Positions 1 through 7,858 of a stretch of DNA of 58,265 nucleotides are shown here, in pieces. The notes below the pieces were generated by a model. That model made no database searches, had not been told where the DNA came from, and saw only the letters and a program-made list of their open reading frames with translations. Position 1 is the first letter of the stretch, and every line of letters begins with the position of its first letter. The DNA comes from Pseudovibrio sp. Ad37 (GTDB taxonomy: Bacteria > Pseudomonadota > Alphaproteobacteria > Rhizobiales > Stappiaceae): positions 1 through 58,265 of the forward strand of contig NZ_LMCF01000143.1 of the NCBI RefSeq assembly GCF_001623075.1, read 5' to 3'. A program made the position numbers and the translations under genes.

Positions 1-66
1 ACTGACCGACCGGACACTTCGACCATCCCGTAAAACAAGACGGCGGATCTTGGCTGCACTTTCCAT
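1..66 (-). CDS. IstA-like transposase, N-terminal fragment (runs off the window)
   Basis: Only the first 22 codons are present, starting from ATG at 66; GTG at 75 is an alternative start. The visible peptide contains AKIRRLVLRDGRSVRS, which resembles the N-terminal helix-turn-helix of IS21 IstA transposases. IstA catalyses strand transfer with its ATPase helper IstB. The rest lies to the left of the window. Confidence 0.5.
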   Translation of the reverse strand, partial: MESAAKIRRLVLRDGRSVRSVS

Positions 67-179
67 CAATATCACCCGTTCATGCCCCGCGCTAAATGCA
101 CGGATCCTAACAAACAGGTGGGTCAATCTTAAACGCTCATAACCCACCTAACCGGGTCAATTTTGCATGCCGATTCACA
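1..179 (-). mobile_element. End of an IS21-family insertion sequence (truncated by the window edge)
   Basis: Read on the minus strand from 179, the sequence begins TGTGAATCGG and carries two subterminal copies of an AAAATTGACCC/AAGATTGACCC-type motif before a transposase-like reading frame. Ends that start with TG and hold repeated GGGTCAAT motifs are typical of IS21-family elements. The window's right edge has a related end (58139 onward), so the window seems to lie between two IS copies. Family assignment rests on end structure plus 22 residues of transposase, so it is moderately sure. Confidence 0.6.
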
Positions 180-348
180 AACCCCTTTAAAGCGCTCTAC
201 GACCTTCTGAGGCGTTTTAGTGTTTACCGCAGGCCCTGCTTGTCAAACTCAGGCACCACGCCTATACTTAGTGTGCTGGCTGAGGCAAATGGATCGGTGC
301 CCTCGAATGGCATGTGAGGAGAGTCCGCCCTCACCAAACAGCCAGCAC
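180..348 (-). other. Short stretch between the IS end and MuF, with a 29-codon ORF
   Basis: This stretch separates the MuF stop from the IS end. On the minus strand ATG at 313 to a stop at 224 gives a 29-residue peptide (begins MPFEGTDPF). It could be the start of the next phage gene or chance. Nothing else is recognisable. Confidence 0.25.
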
Positions 349-1533
349 TCATCCTCCCCATTCTCCGTACTGTTCAAAAGCTTTTTGGAAGCGTCTGTGG
401 TCAGACTGAAAGAACGTTGAGACATACATAAAACCATCCTTCGATTTCTTCAGCGCAACAACGTACATTCTATCCTTTTCTGAAAGCCAGAAACTCAGTC
501 CCTGCGATCCACCACGTTCAATAGGCACGCCATCCTCCAGCACTTGCTGCACAAGCGTAAACTTGTCTGGCTCAATAGAACGATGCTTGCCCACCTTGAC
601 TGCGATGGTATCACTGGAGACGGCCACCAATGGCGTTTTGGCATCCAGCCTTGAAGCAAGGCCCGGAACATAAGCCACCGGCAGATGCACCCGCTCATTC
701 ATCCTGGAATAGCTTTGCGGCGCTTTTGAACGCCACAGCTCATCAATCACCTGCCTGGGCAGAGCATCGTTGTGCTTGCCAGCATTTTCCATTTTCAGAT
801 TCAGATTGTCGATCTGGGTCCGGGCTCTGTTCTTTCCCGGATTTCCCTGCCAGCCCGGATCAATGCCCTCGGGGATTTTAAGGGTCTCCCCAGTGCGCGG
901 GTTGGTCCATTCCTTCAGTTCAATTTCAGGCGGATCTGACACACCGCCGTTTTTGTCAGCTTCAGCTTTTGATATCTGCCTGACCCAGCACTTGCAGAGC
1001 CAGCCATTGGGCGTGAACCACACATCCCAGAACGGATCATCCACGGGCAGTGTGACCCCGGCTTGCGCCTGATGATCCGGTCTTTGCTTTTGTGATGGAC
1101 CCAGAGAATAGACAAAGTAAGGCAGCGCTGCCTTGGTGCGCTGTGCTCGCTCCCACAAGCCAGCCGCTCTGGCCGACCTGGTATTGGCCCAATAGATGGT
1201 TTTTAACCGGCGCGGGCTTCCAAGTTGAGCTTTCACCATCTTGCCGGTTTTCGGGTCAAGCATATCAACCTTGCCCCACCACCCCAGCTTTTCAAGACGC
1301 GGCTGCAGAGCCTTCGACCAGGCATCAAACGGAATGCCTTCAGCCTGTGCCCGTTTAACTTCTTCAAACAGCGTTGTGAGCACGTCCAGTTTGGTGGCCT
1401 TGGCAACGGTAAAACCAAAGGCATGTTCTCGCGGCGAAACCTCCGCCCAGTGGAAGGACGGCTTTAAGCCCTTCTTATTCAGAAACCCTGTGACTTCAGG
1501 AGAGGGTTTGGTATCAAACTTAAACCCGGCCAC
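349..1533 (-). CDS. MuF-like head morphogenesis protein with a probable C-terminal nuclease domain
   Basis: The first ~260 residues match the Mu gp30/F family (minor head protein that acts in capsid assembly), with typical stretches such as RSARAAGLWERAQRTK and WFTPNGWLCKCWV. From about residue 285 to the end (394) the sequence changes character: VSSDTIAVKVGKH, then LSFWLSEKDRMYVV and YVSTFF, followed by QSDHRRF. This pattern resembles the phage Barnase-EndoU-ColicinE5/D-RelE-like nuclease domains often fused to MuF, which can be injected with the DNA or act as toxins. The start is GTG at 1533, behind GAGGTGG and two bases after the portal stop. The MuF part is sure; the nuclease call is inference from pattern. 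Confidence 0.85.
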   Translation of the reverse strand: MAGFKFDTKPSPEVTGFLNKKGLKPSFHWAEVSPREHAFGFTVAKATKLDVLTTLFEEVKRAQAEGIPFDAWSKALQPRLEKLGWWGKVDMLDPKTGKMVKAQLGSPRRLKTIYWANTRSARAAGLWERAQRTKAALPYFVYSLGPSQKQRPDHQAQAGVTLPVDDPFWDVWFTPNGWLCKCWVRQISKAEADKNGGVSDPPEIELKEWTNPRTGETLKIPEGIDPGWQGNPGKNRARTQIDNLNLKMENAGKHNDALPRQVIDELWRSKAPQSYSRMNERVHLPVAYVPGLASRLDAKTPLVAVSSDTIAVKVGKHRSIEPDKFTLVQQVLEDGVPIERGGSQGLSFWLSEKDRMYVVALKKSKDGFMYVSTFFQSDHRRFQKAFEQYGEWGG

Positions 1534-1535
1534 CT

Positions 1536-3068
1536 CTACCCCCGATCATCGCCAAAAGCCGCCGCTTTCGACGTGGCATCAGTGATCTTCTGTGCAAGGG
1601 GCCCATCATCCATCTGGGCAGCAAGACCACTCAGCCCCTCCAGAAACTCATCATAGGAACCAGCCGAATTGGCAAGCTTGCGAACCGGATTTAGCAGGCC
1701 AGACATTTGCGGTTGCCAATCAGCAAGCTCATCTTGTCCAACATCGTCAAACGGATCTGCAGCTTGTGGTTCAGTTCTTTGTTGTTGGTTGCGGGCTTTA
1801 ACCGGGTCTTGTTGTGAAGTTTGCTGAACACCCAGCACATCCGCACCCTTATCTGGATCACCAAACCCAAGGCGTCCGCGCACCTCAGACACCTGAACTT
1901 TAAGCCCCAAAGGCACCAGTTTATCTAAAACGTTTGCCATGCGTTCCAGGTCTTCCGCTTCCACCACCTCAATGCGGATGGTTGGGTAAGCTGGTTGCTG
2001 GCCGTAATTGAAGATTACAAACGGACGGACCACATCCCGGTTCAGCGTGGTGGCAATCTGGCGGCCATCACTGATCTGGATATCTTCGCGCACATCATTA
2101 TGTACGATTGCCTGCCCCAGAGACGATCCGTCATCCGTGGTCATGGTCTGCCCTAAAACGCCCTTGGAGACCTGCTTATCCAGATACACAAGCAAACGTT
2201 CAAACAGGCTGTCACCGCCCCGGCTTGAGTTTTGAATAAACTCAATATCCATTTCTTTGGGAATGATCCCGGCAGCATCATTGGCAATGCCAATCACCGC
2301 CTGCAAAAGCTTGGCCTTATCCTCATCCGAGGCGGACTTGTCGAACTTGCCCACACGCAAGGGCATGCCAAAGATTTCGTTGTAAGCAGCCCAGCCACGC
2401 AGAGCAAAACTCTTGAGCAGGTAAGACCAGCTTGCCACCCGTGCCAATCCTGTGCGCACTTGCAAACCGGATTTCAGCTTAGGCAGATGGGTGATGAATT
2501 TCCCCGGCACCAGATCCTCACCGTCAACCGAGCCCTCCCGTTTCATCTGCAATGTTTTACGGCGGGTTGGGTGGAACCTGAACAGCCTTGGATCGCGCCA
2601 GATAAACTCTCGCGGCATCCATTCAGCAGACGTGGTGTCCCAGAGCATTTCAATGGCTGAACTGCCTTTGCCCAAAGCGTCCAGCGCATCATCAAGCATG
2701 TCGATAAACTCAGGTTGCTCCACCATCCGGCGAACAGCTTCAGCAATCTGCTGATCTTTGGGATCATCACTTGCTGCCTTAACCTGCATACTGAGGGAGG
2801 AGACAGCACGCTTGCGACTTGAGAGCACAGCTGAGTAATGAAGATCCTGTTCTTCCATTACCTCCGCCAGCTTGTAAAACTCATCAGGCTGGCCTGCTTC
2901 AGCAGACTGCAGAATACTCTTCAGTCGTGGTGGTGTAAGCTCGGAAGTGAACATACCGCCAAATTTGTTGGAGATGGCCCGAACCATTGCAGTACTCTCA
3001 CTGCTGAGATCCTTCTCCTTAATCTTCATGGGCTTGCCATGAAGGTCATAAATGACAGGCTTTGCCAT
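1536..3068 (-). CDS. Portal protein, Mu gp29-like (DUF935)
   Basis: 510 residues, the usual length of DUF935 portal proteins, which form the dodecameric ring at the capsid vertex through which DNA is packaged. Family-like stretches include FRFHPTRRKTLQ, WAAYNEIFGMPLRVGKF and IEFIQNSSRGGDSLFERL. The chosen start, ATG at 3068, overlaps the terminase stop (TGATG); a second possible start lies two codons upstream at 3074. The C-terminal third is rich in Gln, Asp and Pro and probably flexible. It is followed two bases later by MuF, in the order terminase-portal-MuF seen in Mu. Confidence 0.92.
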   Translation of the reverse strand: MAKPVIYDLHGKPMKIKEKDLSSESTAMVRAISNKFGGMFTSELTPPRLKSILQSAEAGQPDEFYKLAEVMEEQDLHYSAVLSSRKRAVSSLSMQVKAASDDPKDQQIAEAVRRMVEQPEFIDMLDDALDALGKGSSAIEMLWDTTSAEWMPREFIWRDPRLFRFHPTRRKTLQMKREGSVDGEDLVPGKFITHLPKLKSGLQVRTGLARVASWSYLLKSFALRGWAAYNEIFGMPLRVGKFDKSASDEDKAKLLQAVIGIANDAAGIIPKEMDIEFIQNSSRGGDSLFERLLVYLDKQVSKGVLGQTMTTDDGSSLGQAIVHNDVREDIQISDGRQIATTLNRDVVRPFVIFNYGQQPAYPTIRIEVVEAEDLERMANVLDKLVPLGLKVQVSEVRGRLGFGDPDKGADVLGVQQTSQQDPVKARNQQQRTEPQAADPFDDVGQDELADWQPQMSGLLNPVRKLANSAGSYDEFLEGLSGLAAQMDDGPLAQKITDATSKAAAFGDDRG

Positions 3069-4761
3069 CACCACAACCCTTTCAGTTTACCAAAGACCGA
3101 CCCGCGAGAGAACGTGGTTGCGCCTTGAATATCGTCATCTTTGGGAGCTTGCATTGTGGTGCGGGCAAGTGTGCTCGCACTCATGTAATCGTATTCCGCA
3201 ATGTCTTGCTGGCTCACCCAAAAGCCCAGAGCAGAGGCAATGGCATAATCCCCGTGCCGGTTGTTGCCATCGCTTCCCTTGAACCTGAAATCCTGCGGGA
3301 CTTTGATGATGCCATTCACAAAGGAAAGCGCCTGATGGTCTTTCACGATGTCATCGTGCCTGGGCAGGATCAAAGATCGATTAGAGCCAAATGCTTCAAT
3401 GTAAGCTGGCATGTTCTCGCGGTACCAGCTTTCAGAAAAGTGCACTTCGCGGATGGAGGCTCCAAATTTCTGGACCGCTTTTTCAGCCAGATAAGCCCCG
3501 TTGCCCGTGGAATCAAACGCCCCGCCAGAAAACCGGGGCAAACGGGTGATGATGAATTCCATCACCTCGCGTTGCTCATCAAAGGGCACATTGCGCATTT
3601 CAACGGCCAGCCTCGTTCTGCGCACAAGACTGGTTTCAATGGACTTTACATCAATGGCAGAGGCATCTCCTTTGCGGGCAAAATCCTGCCCGTAAACATG
3701 CAGCAGGTTTTTAGGTAGCTGTTTGAGAACAGGTTCAAGCTCTCGCTTCAGGAACTTATCAAGGCGATCCTGACGCTTGCTATCAGGCAGATCCCTGAAG
3801 TCATCCTCTACCTGCCAGCGAATATAGGGAATGTCTGCTTCCATGCAGGCTTCGATCTGGACACGGGAGAGTGCCTGACCTTCGCTTTCAGCCGGGATCG
3901 CGTCCAGTTCCTGTTGCATGGCTGCTTTGCGCGAGCCATAGGCTGAACGGATCTTATCTTCCCATTCCTGCTGCGCATCCTGCGACCACACTTTGCCTTT
4001 GATCATGCAAACCCGTTTGAACAGGCCGTTCCTGACAGCACTGGCAAACGGAATGTGGTGAATAGACCAGGTTGGTTTGCCCTTGGCTGCGTCTGTTCGC
4101 GCCTCCCGGATCAGCTCGTTGAACGCATTCAAAACGCCGTTATGAGTGGAGATGATGCGGATCTTGCCGCCCCAGATCAGGAGCGCGTTGACCGCGTCAA
4201 TAACGTTGCGCACGTCCTTATGAAACGCCGCCTCATCAATCACCACAATGCCCTGTAGACCACGAATGTTTTCAGGTCGTGAGGACAGTGCTTCTACCCG
4301 GTAGCCAGACGCAAACCGCGCCACGTAAGAGGATATCTTGCGGGTGTTGCCATCCGCATCGATGTCTTCAAAAAAACTCTCTCTTCAATGCCCACCATTT
4401 CCTTCTGGACGGTTTTGGCAAAGTGTCCCACATAGCCAATGAACTCACGGCCTTTGTCTTTGGTATCACCAATGTAAAAAACGTTATCACCGCCAGCTTC
4501 ACGTTTGCTGGCGGCAATCAGGGTATCATCCAGAGCCTCGGCAAAGGTGATACCTGTTCGCCTGCCTTTTTCGGCAAGCTTCAGATCACCACGATCCTCC
4601 AGCCATTCCTTTTGGTGCAGCATCAAGATGCCATCGGCAAGCGGGTCCAGATCCTCAGGGATCTCAGCACCGCGTGTAAAATCTGGACTTGCCTCATTGG
4701 GATCACGGGTAAGGATCGGCTTTCCCGCCACCCGGTCTGGATCGCTCTGGGCACTCATCAT
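3068..4761 (-). pseudogene. Large terminase subunit, Mu gp28-like, broken by a frameshift near 4370-4385
   Basis: Two frames together encode one terminase of about 560 residues. The first (4761 down to a stop at 4294) carries the ATPase P-loop region EKGRRTGIT at residues 64-72. The second (open from about 4385 down to 3068) carries the Walker B-like VVIDEAAFH and the C-terminal nuclease part with DSTGNGAYLAE. They join at a run of seven T (minus strand) next to a GAGAGAG repeat. Reading without one AG unit gives a smooth join, EESFFEDIDADG. A -1 slip on T_TTT_TTG would also join the frames. So it is a mutated gene, a sequencing indel, or a programmed frameshift; I favour mutation. Terminase packages phage DNA into the prohead. 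Confidence 0.8.
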
Positions 4762-5333
4762 TTGCGCAATCCTAAGAACTCACGGCGCAACTTGGCGACC
4801 TGATCAGAATTCAAACCAGCAACCTGAGCAGTCTTCTCCAGCGCCTCATCGGTCTTCTTCTCGAACTCGGTTTCGATCTCTTTACGTCGCCGTGTCGAAA
4901 TTGCCTGAGCTTGAACAGAAGAGCGCAACGCACTTGCCAGATCCATCGCACCTTTGGGCGAAAGGCCAGCCTCTCCAGCACTGGTCAGGATCTCAAACAC
5001 CAGCGTTTTAATGGCCTGACTTGCCATGACCGTCACATCATCAACCGCGCTGGCATTCATTTGACCGGCCAGCGACTTTGCAATGGACTGGCTTTCTTTC
5101 AAACGCCGTTGCATGGTCGCAAGCTTTACGGCATGGCGACCAAACGCGCTTTTGCTGATTGGCTGAATCGTCGGATCAATAGCAATCAGCTTGCCATTAA
5201 ACTCTTCAAGAATTTCCTGCTGTGTTTTGTCCCGATTAGAAAGTTGCTCCGCCGCCCAATCTACAAGATTAGATGCCTCTGGCGGCAGCAGATCCAATGA
5301 GGACAGCCGCCCGCGTCCTTTGCGCTTGCTCAT
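4758..5333 (-). CDS. Mu gp27-like protein (DUF3486)
   Basis: 191 residues, typical for DUF3486, found just upstream of the large terminase in Mu-like phages and often suggested to be a small terminase-like DNA recognition subunit. The N-terminus GRGRLSSLDLLP is characteristic, followed by ISKSAFGRHAVKL, which looks like an HTH recognition segment, and a long Lys/Glu/Ala-rich helical C-terminal half. It overlaps the terminase start (ATGA), so translation is probably coupled. Its packaging role is inferred from position and family. Confidence 0.9.
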   Translation of the reverse strand: MSKRKGRGRLSSLDLLPPEASNLVDWAAEQLSNRDKTQQEILEEFNGKLIAIDPTIQPISKSAFGRHAVKLATMQRRLKESQSIAKSLAGQMNASAVDDVTVMASQAIKTLVFEILTSAGEAGLSPKGAMDLASALRSSVQAQAISTRRRKEIETEFEKKTDEALEKTAQVAGLNSDQVAKLRREFLGLRK

Positions 5334-5336
5334 AGC

Positions 5337-5636
5337 TCACACCTCTGGACTTGGGCGTTTGATGCCTTCCAGGCGGGCTCTGCGCTCCACATGATCACGG
5401 CCCGCATTTGTCAGCGTTGCCACCAGAACACTGCCAGCCTTTGTGATCTTCACAGCCTGTACATTGCGCTCCATCCAGCGCAGCTGATTATGGATGTAAT
5501 CGCGGCTTTCCGTGTGGCCGTAGCCCTCCAGCAGTGTCTGCAGGATTGACGAATTCAGCGAATAATCATCCTGGCTGTGTAGCGCCTTCAAGATGATCAG
5601 TCGTACATCCTTGTTGATGTGGTCCTGGTAGTCCAT
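5337..5636 (-). CDS. Mu gp26-like winged-helix protein (VpaChn25_0724 family)
   Basis: 99 residues of a small family found at this place in Mu-like phages, between the gp25 and gp27 homologues. The pattern of short helices followed by TKAGSVLVATLTNAGRDHVE looks like a winged-helix fold with a beta wing. ATG at 5636 overlaps the stop of the preceding gene (TGATG). Its role in the phage is not established; DNA binding is an inference from the fold. Confidence 0.8.
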   Translation of the reverse strand: MDYQDHINKDVRLIILKALHSQDDYSLNSSILQTLLEGYGHTESRDYIHNQLRWMERNVQAVKITKAGSVLVATLTNAGRDHVERRARLEGIKRPSPEV

Positions 5637-5965
5637 CACGACCCCTTATTCTTTCTCAAAAAATCGTCAATATTCTCGGTGGTATGACGCAAAGAGCGCA
5701 CGCTTTCGCCAATGGTTGTGACTGCACCGCGCAGTTCCGTCATGTTCAGTTCCAGCTGATGCACTTGCTCTTTACTGGGCAGATGCTCCATCTCTCGTGC
5801 CAGTGATTTGACGCTAGCCTCGGTTTCACCCACGCGCCCCTGCAGCTCCTCCAGCTTGCTGGAATTGTCACGAGATCGGTGCGAAAGAAACGTCCACGCA
5901 GTGCCAGCTAACGACACAACGCCGATTACAATTGCCACCCATGTTTTTAATTCTTCCGGGCTCAT
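5636..5965 (-). CDS. Mu gp25-like membrane protein (DUF2730)
   Basis: 109 residues from ATG at 5965, which overlaps the upstream stop (ATGA). There is one transmembrane segment near the N-terminus (WVAIVIGVVSLAGTAWTF), then a long coiled coil with heptads of Leu/Val (KLEELQGRVGETEASVKSL). This matches DUF2730, a small membrane protein of unknown function next to the lysis genes in Mu-like phages. A GTG at 5992 would give a longer product but lies inside the preceding gene. Confidence 0.82.
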   Translation of the reverse strand: MSPEELKTWVAIVIGVVSLAGTAWTFLSHRSRDNSSKLEELQGRVGETEASVKSLAREMEHLPSKEQVHQLELNMTELRGAVTTIGESVRSLRHTTENIDDFLRKNKGS

Positions 5966-6171
5966 CGCGCTTGTTCCAGTTCTCGCTGGCACTCAATGCA
6001 GCGCACAGCCGCCGGGTTTACAGTGCGTCTGGCTGGCTCAATCTCACGCTCGCAGTCAATACAACTGGAACGACCAGATCCAACACGCTGAGACTTTAAA
6101 ACCGCAGCAATGCTGGCATCTCGTTCCCGCTCGGCAAGCATGTTGGCCTGGTCTACTTCATCAAAACTCAT
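5962..6171 (-). CDS. DksA/TraR-type C4 zinc-finger protein
   Basis: About 69 residues from ATG at 6171, which overlaps the preceding stop (ATGA). The core CIDCEREIEPARR followed 17 residues after the first Cys by CIECQRE is the four-cysteine zinc finger of the TraR/DksA family, preceded by a short helix (DQANMLAERERD). Phage and plasmid TraR-like proteins bind RNA polymerase in the secondary channel and alter promoter choice. Such a gene between lysis and packaging genes is common in Mu-like phages. Confidence 0.88.
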   Translation of the reverse strand: MSFDEVDQANMLAERERDASIAAVLKSQRVGSGRSSCIDCEREIEPARRTVNPAAVRCIECQRELEQAR

Positions 6172-6368
6172 CGACCTGTTCGCCTCCAACCACACATGGA
6201 GTAGCCAAATTCATTGTGTGCCAATACTTGTTGCACCATAGAATTGGAGAGAACGCCCACATCGCTGTTTGCCGGATAGATGGGCTTGAACCCATCGCAT
6301 TTATTCGCGGGACCAGCTGCGCAACCGGCGACGGCGATCAGCATCAGAATGACGAGAAATATCCGCAT
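6168..6368 (-). CDS. Outer-membrane spanin-like lipoprotein (Rz1-type)
   Basis: 66 residues from ATG at 6368, behind an AAGGA site. The N-terminus is a lipoprotein signal: MRIFLVILMLIAVAGC, with the lipobox VAGC. The mature part is short (about 50 residues) and ends in NEFGYSMCGWRRTGR. The start lies inside the preceding TM/coiled-coil gene in another frame, the classic overlapping Rz/Rz1 layout. Two-component spanins fuse the inner and outer membranes in the last step of lysis. Confidence 0.75.
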   Translation of the reverse strand: MRIFLVILMLIAVAGCAAGPANKCDGFKPIYPANSDVGVLSNSMVQQVLAHNEFGYSMCGWRRTGR

Positions 6369-6549
6369 CAATTTCGTTCCTTTTTCTCAAAATCAGGAGA
6401 GAGGTTTCAAGGCTCCGGTTACGTTCGCTTTGCCCGCCCATCGAAAAAACACGCTGTAAAAGCAGGCCCGCCAACGCGGCAATAATCGCCCATTTAAGGA
6501 AGGCGCGGCCTAGCCTGGAAGACGCCAGAGATGTGAAGAAGGCAATCAC
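6301..6549 (-). CDS. Inner-membrane spanin-like protein (Rz-type)
   Basis: 82 residues from GTG at 6549, which overlaps the endolysin stop (GTGA). It has a Lys-flanked N-terminal hydrophobic helix (WAIIAALAGLLLQRVF) and a charged, probably helical periplasmic tail (RSLETSLLILRKRNEIDADI). Its 3' end overlaps the lipoprotein gene in a different frame. A longer frame reaching 6648 exists but lies within the endolysin gene and has an unlikely Trp/Cys-rich start. Confidence 0.65.
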   Translation of the reverse strand: MIAFFTSLASSRLGRAFLKWAIIAALAGLLLQRVFSMGGQSERNRSLETSLLILRKRNEIDADISRHSDADRRRRLRSWSRE

Positions 6550-7766
6550 CCAACATGCCTCCAGCTCTTTGCATCCAGCAGGCGGCGCTGCTTGATCTGG
6601 TAGGCCACATACAAAACAGCAGCCCCACCAGCAGCCACCATCAACCATTTGTTGGAGCCGATCAGATCCAGAAGAGGAGAAAGAGAACTGTTCAGCGTCC
6701 AGATCACATCCTGAAGGCCAGTAAGGTTATCCAGTAATGAGCTGTCAGATACCTGTTCAGCGACCTCAGCCACCCCGCCAACAGCAACCACACCGCCGCC
6801 CAGAACGGTCATCCGGTCTGCCTGCTTAACGGTCTGAGAGCCCTTTGCGCGAAGATCCTTGACCTTCAGATTTTGGCGGGGGTTCGTGGTCTTCTCGGAA
6901 AGTGGGACGGCACGTTTCATCATCGCAGCCGTTTTAGGGCCAACCAGACCATCTGGTTTCAATCCGTGATCCACCTGGAAAGCAACAACTGCACGGCGCG
7001 TTGCATCGCCAAAGTCGCCATCTGGGTTGACGTGATACCCAAGATCAGAAAGGCGGCGCTGGAAGTTTTCAATGGGCTGACCACTTGCACCCAAGCGTAA
7101 CATGCCAGCCCGCTTGGATGTTTCCTCAAGCCGCAAGGGCTCGCCGGTCAGCTTCGCATAAACACGCAAAACTTTGCGGCTGTAATAATCAACCTGCCCA
7201 GCTCCATTATAGCGGCGCACAATCGCACGAACGTCCTTGGCCCGGATATCTTCTGCAAGGCCGCTGTTGAGCAGATAATCTACGAAGGCTTTGTCCTGAG
7301 CCGCTTCCTCACTTGCCAGCGCGATGACAAAGCTCTTGACCGAATGGTATCCGCACAGCTTGTAGTTAAAGCCCATGATTTGAGGCTTGGCGTAGGAGGC
7401 GGACAACAGAGCTGCGGTTTCATCAACCAGCGCCATGCGCTCCAGCCTGTCCCAGCGGGCGTCTGACCCGGCTTTGCCAAGGCCCTTATAGTTGCCCTTG
7501 GACCATTTCTTGGTTGCCAGACCTGCAGCAACAGCCGTGCTGCGCAACTGACTTGGAAGCTTACGCCAGAAGATATGTTTTTCAGGAAGGAGATGAATGC
7601 GCCCTTGATCATCACAGGCTGCTTCCTTGCTCTCAACAATCAGCAGAGCCCGTAACAGGTACTCATCAAAACCTTGCTCCTTGGAGACTTTGGAGATGAT
7701 GTCGCTGCTGGCAGCACTAACCTTGAAATGACGTAACTGCTGTACGATTGGAGACGCGGAGGACAT
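6546..7766 (-). CDS. Phage endolysin: N-acetylmuramidase with peptidoglycan-binding domain and C-terminal TM anchor
   Basis: 406 residues from ATG at 7766; in-frame sequence up to 7844 lies across the operator/terminator region, so the internal start is preferred. Residues ~25-200 look like the N-acetylmuramidase family (PF11860 type), with the likely catalytic Glu45 in LLIVESKEA. Residues ~225-290 are a PG_binding_1 domain (LGASGQPIENFQRRLSDLGY, then GDATRRAVVAFQ). A hydrophobic segment near the C-terminus (WLMVAAGGAAVLYVAYQI) would tether the enzyme to the membrane, which is unusual for an endolysin. It is the first gene of the late operon behind a terminator and an inverted-repeat operator. 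Confidence 0.88.
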   Translation of the reverse strand: MSSASPIVQQLRHFKVSAASSDIISKVSKEQGFDEYLLRALLIVESKEAACDDQGRIHLLPEKHIFWRKLPSQLRSTAVAAGLATKKWSKGNYKGLGKAGSDARWDRLERMALVDETAALLSASYAKPQIMGFNYKLCGYHSVKSFVIALASEEAAQDKAFVDYLLNSGLAEDIRAKDVRAIVRRYNGAGQVDYYSRKVLRVYAKLTGEPLRLEETSKRAGMLRLGASGQPIENFQRRLSDLGYHVNPDGDFGDATRRAVVAFQVDHGLKPDGLVGPKTAAMMKRAVPLSEKTTNPRQNLKVKDLRAKGSQTVKQADRMTVLGGGVVAVGGVAEVAEQVSDSSLLDNLTGLQDVIWTLNSSLSPLLDLIGSNKWLMVAAGGAAVLYVAYQIKQRRLLDAKSWRHVG

Positions 7767-7777
7767 GGGCGATGTGC

Positions 7778-7811
7778 CTTTGCAAACATGAGTGTTTAGG
7801 TGTTTGCAAAG
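7778..7811 (-). promoter_or_regulatory. Inverted-repeat operator before the lysis/late operon (candidate Mor/C site)
   Basis: CTTTGCAAACA (7778-7788) and TGTTTGCAAAG (7801-7811) form a perfect 11-bp inverted repeat with a 12-bp spacer; each arm contains the palindrome TTTGCAAA. It lies 11 bp upstream of the endolysin start and just downstream of the activator gene's terminator. In Mu, the Mor and C activators bind dyad sites at the middle and late promoters; C activates the lysis promoter right after its own gene. The site is seen; the binding protein is inferred. Confidence 0.65.
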
Positions 7812-7822
7812 TGCCTGACGTA

Positions 7823-7858
7823 TAAAAAAAAGAGCCGGTGACATGTGTCACCAGCTCT
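7823..7858 (-). terminator. Rho-independent terminator of the Mor/C-like gene
   Basis: On the minus strand a 13-bp stem with one mismatch (AGAGCTGGTGACA / TGTCACCGGCTCT) is followed by eight T. It begins at the stop codon of the activator gene, so early/middle transcription should end here and late transcription must start at a new promoter. Confidence 0.85.
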
